Below, one piece after another: positions 1-11,022 of a stretch of 64,000 bases of DNA (its first letter is position 1; each line of letters starts with the position of its first letter). Under the pieces are notes generated by a model. That model saw only the letters and a program-made list of their open reading frames with translations. It was not told the origin of the DNA and ran no database searches. The position numbers and the translations under genes were made by a program. Source of the stretch: Serripes groenlandicus (Eukaryota; Mollusca; Bivalvia; Cardiida; Cardiidae); the NCBI GenBank assembly GCA_031761405.1, contig JASEVX010000005.1, forward strand, positions 31,421,127-31,485,126, read 5' to 3'.

Positions 1-793
1 ATGTATGATCATAGTCACAATATGATTTTGTCATTTTGAAGCACGTCGTTTGTTTTACTGGCCGTGACAAAAAAGTGTGACTGGAACAAATGGTTCCTTG
101 AAAAAGATTTCACAGCTATTATGCCTGACCGCCTATGACATGGGGAGACATATTCTGTCTTTCACTTACTTTATGTTGTGCTTATCTCCCAAAGTAATTG
201 TCCTATGGTCATGAATCTTTACAGGAATTTTCAGTAATGTTTCTCAACATGACAATGTGAACTATTTTTGCCGTTGCCTTACTTAGAATAAGCTTATAGA
301 GTGTGAATTATTGTGGCGTGCATATCTACATTAGATGTAAAAAAAAAACAATTTATTTTATGCAGCACTTATCTCCATCATTATTTGACTTTGAGTCCTG
401 AAAGTTTACACAAATAAATATTAGCAATTTTGTGAAAATGTGCACCTGGGTTTAAGTCTTTGCTGAAACCTAGTTTCTGCAGAGTTATGGGCCTTTACTT
501 GGTTGAAATTCATGCTCTGCATTAATTGATTGTGGCACTAAAATATACCTTTTGATCAGGTGAATGGAATAATACAAGGAATATAACTCCTTATTTTTGA
601 AGTTATGTCCCTTATTAGTTTTATTTGACCATTTATATTGCAATAAACTTTACCTTAAATGGTTTGCTGTTCAATTGAAGACTTAATATATAATGCAGTT
701 CTATACTAGTTGTTAAAGATATATCTTGGAAGAAACTAAGAGAAGAACAATTTCTCATTTTCTCGCAATGTTTTCAAAAGTATTCAAGTGCAA

Positions 794-1023
794 TTAACCC
801 TTTCCCTCACATAGACACTTTCTGACGCCTCTGCAGCAGACGGCTTTTTGAAAACATAGTAACAAAAGAAGAAATTGCACAAAACGTGCAATTTCTCCTT
901 TTGTCACAATGTTTTCCACTTTTAGTCATAGGTTATTCATTCAATTATAGAGATTTTCTATTTTCTGACAAAATATGTTCAAAGTCGTCTGCTGCAGAAT
1001 TGTTGTATGAGGGAAAGGGTTAA
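794..1023 (+). mobile_element. TTAA-MITE, subfamily A, full length
   Basis: A 230-bp element between two TTAA sites. Its ends are TTAACCCTTTCCCTCA and its reverse complement. The short arm carries CTGCAGCAGACGG, the central hairpin is GAAATTGCAC-AAAAC-GTGCAATTTC, and the long arm ends CTGCTGCAGAATTGTTGTATGAGGG. It is non-coding. The TTAA target and CCC-starting ends are as in piggyBac-type transposons (inference). Confidence 0.92.
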
Positions 1024-1186
1024 AAGCCTCAAACTCTGTTTCCATCAGTGAAAGGATAAGAGGATGTTTTATTGTTTTCTGAAAGATCTCTGTTGATACC
1101 ATATATGAAATGAAGGACTGTAATGTCTGAGTTTTTGGTTACTAATATTGTTTTCACAATCCTCTGGGAAATAAAAGATTTGTATT

Positions 1187-1325
1187 TTAACCCTTTCCGA
1201 GACAGATAACTTTTGATGCCTTAAAAATTGCAACAGACTGTTTTTGAAAGCATTATAAACAAGTTGATTGGAGAAATTGCTCAAATCGGCATTTTCAACA
1301 TTTCCTGCGTCAATGTTTTTAGTTA
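1187..1325 (+). mobile_element. TTAA-MITE, degenerate fragment
   Basis: Starts TTAACCCTTTCCGAGACAG, then diverged short arm and GAGAAATTGCTC; the right half is lost. Confidence 0.55.
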
Positions 1326-1742
1326 TATGCTCAAATTCTGATTCTGATTTCCAAGATGTTGCATTTTCTTCTGACTATAGCCATAGTAGACATACTTGTG
1401 ACATATATCTCTGGACCAATAATTTGGAATAATTTACCTACCAATATTAAAGAAAAAACTTCAACAATGGCATTTCAAAGCAATCTAATTAGATTAATGA
1501 AAAATGTTTAATAGTTCTAATGCAGCGTTTTTCTGTATATATCTTATATTTTTTAATCTGTATATATAAAATTGTTAGATCATTTTGATTATTTTCCTCT
1601 TGTTTCATTAGTATATCTTTTCTATAGAAACATTGGTTGAATAATAATAATTACTGTGGAATGTTTAGATCACATTTTCCATCAATCTTTATCAGACATA
1701 ATTTAGGAGTAAATTACTTACTCTGGCATATGTCAAGGTCAC

Positions 1743-1978
1743 TAAACCCTTTCCCACTTTCAGACGCATTCTGACACCTTCAGCAGACAAACTTCTGAAA
1801 ACATTTTGACAAAAGAAGAAATTGCTCAAAACTAGCAATTTCTGAATTTGTCACAATAACTCTATTATTCAATATTCATACATGTACTTCTTGCATTTGT
1901 TGCAAATTTCCTTATATTTGTCTAGATAGTTTCAAAGCCATCTGCTGCAATGTTATGATACATGGGAAAGGGGAGTTA
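1743..1978 (+). mobile_element. TTAA-MITE, subfamily B, diverged
   Basis: Starts TAAACCCTTTCCCACTTTCAG, has GAAATTGCTCAAAAC-TAGCAATTTC at the centre and ends CATGGGAAAGGGG. A 45-bp truncated start of a second, reversed copy follows (1976-2020). Confidence 0.75.
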
Positions 1979-2099
1979 ACCTTTTCCTTCATACACCAAT
2001 TAAGCAGCAGAAGACTTTTATTACTTGTATATATGTACACTGTCTTTGTTGTTAATATATTTGTGTTAATTTTGAACTTTGTTTTCTTTCTATTTGCAG

Positions 2100-2182
2100 G
2101 GTGCTGTTTTGTGACGTTTTATACTAGAAAAGCTGCACTTGATGCACAGAATGCTTTACACAATATCAAAACATTACCAGGG
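2100..2182 (+). CDS. CELF: CELF exon: C-terminal half of RRM1
   Basis: This 83-nt exon begins after a tttgcag acceptor and ends before gtatgt. It reads [28 protein letters not shown], the second half of the first RNA-recognition motif. GCCFVTFY is the RNP1 core whose aromatic residues stack on RNA bases. The first Gly codon is split: one base comes from an upstream exon outside the window and two from here. The exon ends on a complete codon. Length and both phases equal those I recall for the vertebrate CELF1/2 exon. No internal damage is visible. A truncated TTAA-MITE end lies about 80 bp upstream. Confidence 0.95.
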
Positions 2183-2313
2183 GTATGTACCAGTTATGTC
2201 CTCTATCATTGTAACAGTCAACTGAGTAATTACATGTAATTACATGGAGATTGATTTTAACGATTGATAAAACTATAGGTACAAATTGAGCTGTGAACCT
2301 TTATTTTTTTTTT

Positions 2314-2961
2314 AGCTCACCTGATTATTGTGATCGCCTTTTGTCCGCTGTGTGTCAACATCTTCTCCTCAGTAACCAGTGTCAGGCCAATTTTTCAAAT
2401 AATGTAGAAATGATCCATGGGTGACTCTCCATCAGATTCCTTCAAATTGATTGGTTGAAAAACATGGCCACCAGGGGGCAGGGCAGTTTTGCCTTATATC
2501 TTAAAAAATCTTCTGCTCCGACAGTATCTGGCCGATTTTCAAATAATTTTTGAGAAATGTTCTTTTGGTGACTCTATCAGATTCCACCAAGCCATGTTCA
2601 TTGGTCTTAAAATATGGCTGCAAGGAGGGCTGGGTTGTAAGCCTTATATTGGCTTTATTGCAAACTTCTCCTCCCAAACAAATTTGCTGATTTTCAAATA
2701 ATTTTGCAGAAATGTTCATTGGGTGACACTCTACTAGATTCCGTCAAGCCATGGTGATGGGTCAAAAAACATGGCCACCAGGAGGGTGAGGCTGTTGTGA
2801 GATTTAATTTTTGCCTAATGGCAGTGGAGCGATACTGGGCCTCTTGTATTTGCTTACCTGACCACGAAATGAGTTAATGTGTTTGACTGTGTAGTTGGCA
2901 TGACAAATCACATTGCATAAGTCAGGTGAGCGATCCAGGGCCATCATGGCCCTCTTGTTTT
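2314..2961 (+). repeat. AGCTCACCTG-family dispersed repeat
   Basis: Begins AGCTCACCTGA and ends TCAGGTGAGCG followed by CCAGGGCCATCATGGCCCTC. The outer 10 bp are inverted copies. Inside are about three diverged units with TTTTCAAATAATTTTGCAGAAATG and ATGGCCACCAGG-type motifs. The family recurs at 22919-24188 and about 25415-26060; similar ends are common in bivalve genomes as I recall. Not coding. Confidence 0.75.
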
Positions 2962-3065
2962 CAGAAAAAATACTTTTTCACATAACCCTGTTAATTATCA
3001 AATTATAGGTGCAATGAAAGCAGTAACATAGCCATTTTGTTTCATCACTCTTTTATCTGTTCAAT

Positions 3066-3231
3066 TTAACCCTTTCTTACTTGCTGACAGATCTGCACTT
3101 TGGAACATAGAAATTACTCGTACAGAGCAAATTCTTCTTTTGCCTCTATTGAATTAGAGTGAAATTTGTAGTGAAATTTCATGTTTTCAATGTCAACTGC
3201 TGCAGATATGTCTTATGTGGAAAAGGGTTAA
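3066..3231 (+). mobile_element. TTAA-MITE, diverged, shortened
   Basis: 166 bp between TTAACCCTTTC and GAAAAGGGTTAA; retains GAAATTACTCG...GAGCAAATTC and CTGCTGCAGATATG. Confidence 0.7.
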
Positions 3232-3689
3232 AATTATGGATTTATATAGATTTATTTGGAGAGGTCAAGTTTCCCAAGTCTAATTGTATTTATCACGTTT
3301 ACTTATTCGTGGAATAACATGTGGACATGTTCTGTTTTCTTGGCATCGTTTGCTCTATTGCAGCACAAGGGTGAAAGAGCATAACATACTGATATATTGA
3401 GATGGGTTCTGAATTGTTTACATCACTCAAATGTCACATTACCGAAGTTGAAGTTGCTTTTATTCTCCTTTTGTTGCAAAATGTTTCCCTGCATTTCATG
3501 CCCTTTGGGACTATCTGAATGGGCCTTGACAATCTCTGTTTTGAAATGCGATCATTATAACATATAGCTTTTTCCCACTTACAACGAATCTATTTCAGAC
3601 TGCTTTGAACACATCTATGCAAAAATATGTTCTGTAAAATGTCTGCAAATAAAATTACAATCATCCTCTCGCAACAAGGTTGTCAAGGG

Positions 3690-4531
3690 TATATAGGGAT
3701 ACACACGTACGACATCATCACCTATCATTTCTTATCCGATGTGTATGAAACTTTACACGCATGTTTACTGGCTTTGCCTCTCATATGAGTTTGCATTTTC
3801 CAAGCTTTTGAAAGGTTCAAAGGTGAAGGTCACAGTGACCATTATACGTTTGTATAAAACAACGTCAATCTAGTGACTTTTTTTCTTGTTGTCAAAGGTC
3901 AAGGTCACAGTGACTATTATAAGTCTGTACAAAAACTATTATAAGTCTGTACAAAATGACGTCAACGCTGTAGCGACTTAATTTCTTGTCAGATTGTTAT
4001 GAAAGTGAATACACATGTTCACCAGCATGGCCTCTTCTTATACACATTCAGGTTTCAGTGACATTGGTGTACAAAACTGCGTCATTCCTCTTGCTTCTTT
4101 ATTTCTTATGAAATTGAAAACACATGTACACCAGCATTAGCATTCAACCAACTTAGGTCAAAGTTCACGGTCACAGTGACTTTAATGTGTTTGTACTGAA
4201 CTATGTCATTAGTAGTAGTGTGATTAACACTTTCATTTGTGGACATACACAGGTTCAGTGTCAAGAGAGCTTGAAAGGGTTTATGTTTTATGGAGCTATT
4301 TCAAAGGTCAAGGTCATTGCATTTATAATATGTCTGTATGAAGGGACTTCATTGCTCTAGCACTTTCATTTGGGGACAGAATTGCTCCAATACACCTGTT
4401 TATTGTCATGTGAGCTTGGATGGGTTCCCATTTCACTGACCTAGGTCAAAAGTCAAGGTCAAAGTGACTATAATACATCTGTATGAAACTGCACTACGAG
4501 GGGATTTGTATTGTCGATGATGCTCTTGTTA
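3690..4531 (+). repeat. GGTCAAGGTCACAGTGAC-motif repeat
   Basis: A stretch with at least five spaced copies of AAGGTCAAGGTCACAGTGAC-like motifs, each about 150-200 bp apart and mixed with TGTATGAAACT-type lines, ending in a TGCTCTTGTT tail. It is related in style to the block at 55551-56963. Not coding. Confidence 0.6.
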
Positions 4532-4552
4532 ATGACTACAGTTGTATAGTAA

Positions 4553-4872
4553 AAGGAGAATTAGCTAATAATGAGAAGTTTTCAAAAGCTGTGTGCTGCA
4601 GATGTGTCAAAATGCATCGGCATATGGCAATGGGTTTTAACAAACTATTTTTCAAATGATACAATAGTCCTGTTAATCCATCTCCAAATTCGACAAATAT
4701 GTAGCAGACCTTTTTGAAAACATCTTGGCAAAAATGTGAAAAAATCTTCATAAATGAGAATCAAATTATTAAATAGTATTGATGAGCATTTTCATCTTTG
4801 GCCACTATAATGTGAAAAATTGTCTGGTGAAGAGGCATCAGAAAGCATTTGTATGTGTCAAAGGGAGGGTTA
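4553..4872. mobile_element. TTAA-MITE remnants
   Basis: Two degraded pieces. 4553-4640 holds GGAGAATTAGCTAATAATGAG and GTGCTGCAGATGTGTC. 4690-4872 holds GCAGACCTTTTTGAAAACATC and GAGGCATCAGAAAGCATTTG. Confidence 0.5.
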
Positions 4873-5076
4873 TTAGCAAACAGTATACATTAATGAATAG
4901 ATACATTTGTTGATGGTGTGAGTTTTGAGTATAAAACTGAATGACAAATGAAAGTAAGAGGTACTTATGTCAGGGTTATGGCTCATTTAAATCCTGATGA
5001 ATGTTTTACAATGGGTCATTAGTAAGTGAAGTGTTTGTTTGTCTTTAATGCCAGGTTTTTTATCTGGACAATTCAT

Positions 5077-5313
5077 TATCCCCTTTCCCACATACAACAA
5101 ACCAGATAGCTAATGATTTTGAAAACATCTAGACAAGAATATGGTAAGTTTGTGTCTATATGAATGAAATAATAATTATACATATATATTGAATAGAGTT
5201 AAAAACATATTGGCAAAAGGAGAAATAGCTCTTAATCACCCTTTTCATTCATCTTTTTAAATGGCAACCGCTTTTGAGGCAGCAGATGTTGCCATTTTTA
5301 GTAAAAGGATTAA
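5077..5313 (-). mobile_element. TTAA-MITE, subfamily B, degenerate
   Basis: Long arm first (CCCTTTCCCACATACAACAA). It contains GGCAAAAGGAGAAATAGCTC and ends AAAAGGATTAA. Confidence 0.6.
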
Positions 5314-6126
5314 ATCTTTAATTTTCTAAGACCATGCATTATGTTTGTTAAACAATTTAAGGTTCTAAGTTTAGTTCTTGTGGTGCCTGCAGCTGGTTTG
5401 AGTTCCCTTATACAACTGATTTTGACAAAAAAAAGCTTACTCTATAATAGACAGTTCTAACTTCAATACAAGCAGGGATAAAAATATCTTTATTTCTCAT
5501 TGATTAAGTGCATAGATTTCAATGCACCTGTTGAACCCTTGCTTCCATAAAACAAATTTGAAGATCTGATGATGACTTATAGTTTTATTTAAAAATGGCA
5601 TCGAAGCAAGAATAGTTGAAAAATTATTCTGAGCAACTGATCTCAGTTAGCCTTTATATATAATACTTTTGAAGGTCAACTGCAAATGCAATGAAGTGCA
5701 CCTGCATGAGGGAAGAGGTTAATGTGACTGATCATTATTGTTTGGTTTGAATCAACTTCATTTGTAATTAGAAGCACGTAAAGTTAGTTATCTAAAACAC
5801 AACATTTTGAAACAAAAGATAACATCAGCATGCAGTTTGTCAAAACAAAGTTTTTAGAAAACGTTTTTTCAAGTTTTATGGGGTAACTAACCCTTTCAAT
5901 GCTGAATTTTTAAAATGGACTTGTATAGCTTTGCATTTGGAAGAATTTTATAGCCAATAAAAAAATATTAAGATATAAATGGTGAATTTTCCAGCCAATA
6001 TTAACATTTAAGAGCTGTGTACATGCTGCTTGCAGGCCTCAGGCTCTATACTCTATGGCAAAAGTTTCACAAAAAGAATCCAGCAGTCAATGGGCAAATC
6101 CTTTCCCTGATGCAGACAGGTTTTTT

Positions 6127-6355
6127 ACACTTTCCCACATTTAACAAATGGGCAGCAGACAACTTTGGAAACATTTAGGCAAAAACACGAAAATCTATAC
6201 AATTTTGAACGTACTAAGATTACTGGAAAAAAGATAAAAGCATTGTGATAAAAGGAGAAATTGCTCTTTTTGTGCAATTTCCTCTTGTCACTATGTGCTC
6301 AAAAGTCATCTGCTGCAGAGGCGTCAGAAAGCGTCTATATGAGGGAAAGGGTTAA
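6127..6355 (-). mobile_element. TTAA-MITE, mixed A/B ends
   Basis: Long arm starts CACTTTCCCACATTTAAC (B-type) while the short arm ends GCGTCTATATGAGGG (A-type), a possible recombinant. The centre is GAGAAATTGCTC...GTGCAATTTC. A 70-bp fragment of another copy follows at 6358-6427. Confidence 0.8.
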
Positions 6356-6519
6356 GACCTATGCGGCAGACATATTGGGGGAAAGGAGAAAATGCTTATT
6401 ATGAGCAATTTCTCCTTTTCCCACAGAACCACTGTGTCAGCTATTAAAATAGTCTCTTTAAAAATCATTTAATTAAGAAAAAGAAATTTGTTAGTATATA
6501 TATACATGACATACAGCTG

Positions 6520-6749
6520 TTAACCCTTTACCTCATATAGACGCTTTCTGATGCCTCTGCAGCAGATGGCTTTTTGAAAACATAGTGACAAAAGAAGAAA
6601 TTGCTCATAACGAGCAATTTCTCCTTTTGCCACAATGTTTTCCACTTTTAGTCATAGGTTATCCATTAAATTATAGAGATTTTCTATTTTTCCACAAAAT
6701 ATGTTCAAAGTCGTCTGCTGCAGATTTGTTGTATGAGGTAAAGGGTTAA
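6520..6749 (+). mobile_element. TTAA-MITE, subfamily A, full length
   Basis: 230 bp with TTAA on both sides. Centre GAAATTGCTC-ATAAC-GAGCAATTTC. The right end reads TATGAGGTAAAGGGTTAA. Confidence 0.9.
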
Positions 6750-6820
6750 TGGTTACATGCACTATGAGCTCAACTGCACAATTTACTGAAAATATCATGC
6801 AACTGTCAACTTGTTACAAG

Positions 6821-7046
6821 ATAACCCTTTCTCACTCACAGACACAATAGTATACATGCAACTGCACTATAACATTTTGCAAAAACGCTCTGGCAGAAGA
6901 AGAATTTGTTCATAATGATAAATTTCTCATTTTATCACAATGCTTTAAACCCTTATATTCAATGATTAAAGGTTTATTTGTAGTGATTGTTCATATTTAT
7001 TTCAAGATGTCTGCTGCAGATTTGTTGTAATATGTGGGTGAGAGAT
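6821..7046 (+). mobile_element. TTAA-MITE, subfamily B, diverged
   Basis: Starts ATAACCCTTTCTCACTCACAG. The central stem has decayed (GAATTTGTTCATAATGATAAATTTC). The long arm ends CTGCTGCAGATTTGTTG. Confidence 0.7.
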
Positions 7047-7123
7047 TGGAATCAGATTGTTTTCTAATTGGTTCCTGCAATTCCACAAGGCAATAATCCA
7101 TTAAGCAATCAGCCACCTGTCAT

Positions 7124-7347
7124 TTAACCCTTTCCCTCATACGGCAATTCTGCAGCAGACGACTTTGAATGTATTTTGTCAAAACATAGAAAATCTCCAT
7201 AATTGAATGGATAACCTGTGACAAAAAGTGGGAAACATTGTGTCAAAAGGAGAACGTTTTGTGCAATTTCTTCTTTTGTCACTATGTTTTCAAAAGGCTG
7301 TATGCTGCAGAGGCGTCAGAAAGCGTCTATATGAGAAAAAGGGTTAA
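7124..7347 (-). mobile_element. TTAA-MITE, subfamily A, central deletion
   Basis: TTAA-bounded, long arm first. The left stem arm is missing: GGAGAACGTTTTGTGCAATTTC keeps the loop and right arm only. Confidence 0.85.
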
Positions 7348-7511
7348 GAGACCATAAACTTGGAAATTGTTGAAACTTGATTGAAACTTGATTGAAACAT
7401 TTTTGGTCAGAGCAGAATTTGTCTGTCAACTCCCTTGATTCTTATTGTGGTATAGAATCCTGATGGTTGTGCAGTTATGAATAAATTGTAGAGGTATAGA
7501 TTTAACAATTA

Positions 7512-7755
7512 TTAACCCTTTCCCACATGTAGATAATTTTGACGCCTCTGCAGCATGCAACTTTTGAAAATATTGTGGCAAAACTCGTACTTAATTAAGT
7601 CACAATGTTTTCAAAATTTAATGTCCTGTGGATGACTTTGAAAACATCTATGTAAAAGAACAATGATGAAAATCTTTACAAATTAAGTTTTATGATTGAA
7701 TTGAGTTGATAGCATCGCTGCAAAAGATGTGTAGTGCATGTGGGGAAAGGCTTAA
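7512..7755 (+). mobile_element. TTAA-MITE, subfamily B, rearranged
   Basis: TTAACCCTTTCCCACATGTAG start and GGGGAAAGGCTTAA end. The centre lacks the hairpin and a second CTTTGAAAACATC arm follows, suggesting fusion of two copies. Its right TTAA is shared with the next element. Confidence 0.65.
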
Positions 7756-8068
7756 CCCTTTTCCAAATACAGACACATTCTGACGCCTCTACAGCAGACA
7801 ACTTTTTGAAAACATTGTGGCAAAAGTGGAAATTGCTCATAACCCTTTTCCAAATACAGACACATTCTGACGCCTCTACAGCAGACAACTTTTTGAAAAC
7901 ATTGTGGCAAAAGTGGAAATTGCTCATGATGAGCGATTTCCCCTTTTGCCGCAATGTTTTCGACTCTACCCAACATTCATATTTTCAAGCATATAGACTT
8001 TTCCCATTTCCGTCTGTATGTTTTGAAAGTCGTCTGCTGCAGAATTGTAATATGTGGGAAAGGGTTAA
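7752..8068 (+). mobile_element. TTAA-MITE, subfamily B, with duplicated left arm
   Basis: The left arm, from the terminal AACCC to the hairpin centre (7754-7840), is repeated exactly as 7841-7927 (87 bp each). The rest is normal: GCTCATGATGAGCGATTTC centre and AATATGTGGGAAAGGGTTAA end. Confidence 0.85.
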
Positions 8069-8089
8069 AGGCTGAATTTGTCAACTATA

Positions 8090-8319
8090 TTAACCCTTTC
8101 CCTCATACGACAATTCTGCAGCAGACGACTTTGAACATATTTTGTCAAAACATAGAAATTCTCCATAATTGAATGGATAACCTATGACGAAAAGTGGAAA
8201 ACATTGTGGCAAAAGGAGAAATTGCACGTTTTGTGCAATTTCTTCTTTTGTCACTATGTTTTCAAAAAGCCGTCTGCCGCAGAGGCGTCCGAACGCGTTT
8301 ATATTAGGGAAAGGGTTAA
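8090..8319 (-). mobile_element. TTAA-MITE, subfamily A, full length
   Basis: TTAA-bounded, long arm first (CATACGACAATTCTGCAGCAG). Centre GAAATTGCAC-GTTTT-GTGCAATTTC. Short arm end GCGTTTATATTAGGG. Confidence 0.92.
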
Positions 8320-8442
8320 TGATATTTCTTTCTCCAGCACACTTAATCATCATCATTTGTTGGCAGGTTTAAGTGTCCTCAATCACATGGAGCAGGGTTA
8401 AAATACTGAGAAAAAGCATGAACAGTTGAGGACTGTATGTTT

Positions 8443-8900
8443 GTAAACCTTTACCCATATACAACAAATCTGCAGCAGACGACGTTGAGATTGCTTAGTC
8501 CAAAATATTAAAACTTTATAAATGAAAAAAAACAATCTTTGAATGTAGTGAAAAACATTTCGGCAAGAGTAGGAAAATTATCTTTGTGGCAAGGGGAGAA
8601 ATTGCTCATCATGAGTAATTTCTCTGTTTGCCACACTGTTTCAAAGTTAACCCTTTCCCTTATACAACAATTCTGCAGCAGACGACTTCGAACATATTTT
8701 GTCAAAAAATGGAAAATCTCTATAATTGAATGGATATTATTAACTAACCTATGACTTAAAGTGAAAAACATTGTGTCAAAAGGAGAAATTGCTCGTTTTG
8801 AGCAATTTCTTCTTTTGTCACTGTTTTCAAAAAGCCGTCTGCTACAAAGGCGTCAGAAAGCATCTATATGAGGGAAAGGGTTAACTGCTGCAGATGGTGG
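8443..8900 (-). mobile_element. TTAA-MITE, subfamily B, split by another copy
   Basis: Long arm first (ACCCATATACAACAAATC), centre GAAATTGCTC-ATCAT-GAGTAATTTC. It is interrupted at a TTAA by the element at 8647-8884, after which CTGCTGCAGATGG resumes. Confidence 0.7.
8647..8884 (-). mobile_element. TTAA-MITE, subfamily A, nested
   Basis: Full-length copy with TTAA at both ends, inserted into the older copy that starts at 8443. Centre GAAATTGCTC-GTTTT-GAGCAATTTC. Confidence 0.9.
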
Positions 8901-9200
8901 TAATGATTGATTAAGTGCAAAGATTTTGGCTAAGATATTGTTGAAAACAGCCTAAAATCCCAACCAATCAATAAATCCAATCAATGAATCCAAGAAAGTT
9001 TGCATGTAGAGTGCAGAAGAACTTACATGATTGGTATGGCAGCTCCCATTACAGCACAAACTAGTACCATTATGGGTTCCAATAAAATGAGGGCTAGACA
9101 CAAATCAATTAGCTTTATGATATTGTTATGTTCATTTGTCACAAATACAGCAGCTCTTGACTCCTCCCATTTTATGTCCTGTCTCTTAGTTAGTAGGAAA

Positions 9201-9441
9201 GCCATGTGTTTCAACAGTTATTGAATGTCCTGTCCATTACTATATAGCATAGCCATGTGTTTCAACAGTTATTGAATGTCCTGTCTATTACTATATAGCA
9301 TAGCCATGTGTTTCAACTGTTATTGAATGTCCTGTCCATTACTAAATAGCATAGCCATGTGTTTCAACAGTTGTTGAATGTCCTGTCCATTACTAAATAG
9401 CCTAGCCATGCGTTTCAACAGTTATTGAATGTCCTGTCCAT
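9201..9441. repeat. Minisatellite, 51-bp unit, about 5 copies
   Basis: GCCATG(T/C)GTTTCAACAGTT starts units at 9201, 9252, 9303, 9354 and 9405. Units differ by only a few bases, so the array is young. Confidence 0.92.
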
Positions 9442-10096
9442 CAATTCACTTTAAAATTGCAACACTTATACCTAGATACTTTAAATGTACATGGAGCACA
9501 AATATAACTTGCCTATTCTCTGGAGTTAGCTGTATCAACTTCAAACTTGGTATTTAGATAACTTGTGACCTGCAGATGTGCATGATTTAAGAATGCCTGA
9601 TTAATTGGTTGCTTTAAGGGATAGCTACCCTAATTGTTTTCTACTGATATGCTGTTTTGTCTACTTCTTTTTTAAATAATAAGTCTCTTTGGTGTTCACT
9701 ATTGATCAGATTTCCCCGTGATATAATAGCAGTTACACAATTTAACTACTGTACTGTATATATCACTCAGGTGCCATCTTGGCAGGCTTGTTTTACTTTA
9801 CTATCTAACTTCCTGCAGCTAACTTCCTGCAGGGGATTGAACAAGCTCACACGCAGCTTTCACCACAATATTAAATTTTTTAATTGTAGACAAGTTTAAG
9901 GGATTAAAACGATTAAATATGACGAGGAAATATGTGTAAGTCTGATTGTCTGCTGTCTTATCATAATGTTTCCTTATAAGACATTTATTATGATGATTTG
10001 CATATGGAAATAAATTAAAACAGGAAGCGGACAGCTGACAGTAGTCAAAAATAGCACATTATTAATTACTTAACACTGAAACAGAATCTTGTTTCA

Positions 10097-10312
10097 TTAA
10101 CCTTTTCGAGATGACTTTAGAAAACAATGTCGCAAAAGGAGAAATTGCTCATGCATGAGCAATTTCTCTTTTTGCAACAATGTTTTCAAGTCTATTAAAT
10201 AATTAAGCTTCATTTATAAATATTTTTCATATTTTTGTCACGATGATTTCGAAGTCTAGTTTGAAAAGTATGATGATCTGCTGCAGATATGTTGAATGTG
10301 GGAAAGGGTTAA
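10097..10312 (+). mobile_element. TTAA-MITE, subfamily B
   Basis: TTAACCTTTTCGAG start, GAAATTGCTCATGCATGAGCAATTTC centre, AATGTGGGAAAGGGTTAA end. The next copy begins 5 bp later. Confidence 0.8.
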
Positions 10313-10316
10313 ACAG

Positions 10317-10543
10317 TTAACCTTTCCCTCATACGACAATTCTGCAGCAGGTGACTTTGAACATATTTTGTCAAAAAATGGAAAATCTCTATAATTGAAT
10401 GGATAAGCTATGACTAAAAGTGGAAAACATTGTGGCAATAGGAGAAATTGCTTGTTTTGAGCAATTTCATCTTTTGTCACTGTTTTCAAAAAGCCGTCTG
10501 CTGCAGAGGCGTCAGAAAGAGTCTATATGAGGAAAAGGGTTAA
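10317..10543 (-). mobile_element. TTAA-MITE, subfamily A, full length
   Basis: TTAA-bounded, long arm first. Centre GAAATTGCTTGTTTTGAGCAATTTC; end GAGGAAAAGGGTTAA. Confidence 0.9.
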
Positions 10544-10617
10544 CTTGATATGCTGGAAAAATTGGAAGTAGGTACTCATTTAAGCTAAGATACAGAGTCA
10601 CTCTGAGAAACATAACA

Positions 10618-10720
10618 CGAAAAAGGAGAAATTGCTCATTTATTTCAACATCTCCTTTTTCGTACATCGGCTTCTTAAGTCATCTTCTGCAGAGGAATTA
10701 AAAGTTACAAGTCTGTATGA
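10618..10720. mobile_element. TTAA-MITE fragment
   Basis: Central and right part only: AAAAAGGAGAAATTGCTC, CATCTCCTTTTTCG and CTTCTGCAGAGGAATTAAAAG. Confidence 0.5.
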
Positions 10721-10761
10721 TCAGCTTTCATCCCATTTTCTGCTACAGACAACTGAATATG

Positions 10762-10902
10762 GGGCTCTTCATACTGAAAATGTGTTGCTCTTCATACTGA
10801 AAATGTGTCTCTCTTCATAATGAAAATGTGTCGCACTTCATACTGAAAATGTGTTGCTCTTCATACTGAAAATGTGTTGCCCTTCATACTGAAAATTGTT
10901 GA
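10762..10902. repeat. Minisatellite, 23-bp unit, 6 copies
   Basis: CTCTTCATACTGAAAATGTG units start at 10765, 10788, 10811, 10834, 10857 and 10880. Confidence 0.9.
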
Positions 10903-11022
10903 GGAATATTAGGGGTTGTATTATATTTACAACTATTATATAAAACTAGCAATGGCAATTTTTTCAACACCATTTCAAAAGTTAATCAGCTTGAACCATG
11001 TTTTATCTCCAAAGGTAAAAAG

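Larger units (their letters stand above)
1..2099 (+). other. CELF intron upstream of exon 2100
   Basis: No coding exon was found here; the first half of RRM1 must lie further left. Positions 1-793 are AT-rich with no repeat or gene I recognise. Two TTAA-MITE copies (794-1023, 1743-1978) and degenerate pieces (1187-1325, 1976-2020) occupy much of the rest. Confidence 0.7.

Noticed and set aside
7676..8401. Many short open frames of 60-110 codons with similar peptides on both strands
   Set aside because: They are translations of TTAA-MITE copies; the same peptide patterns (such as SRLLQNC or SSAAELSY) recur wherever a copy lies and show no coding signature.
9023..9214. Minus-strand frame with a hydrophobic stretch resembling a membrane segment
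   Set aside because: 63 codons only, next to a minisatellite, with no supporting splice sites or family motif.
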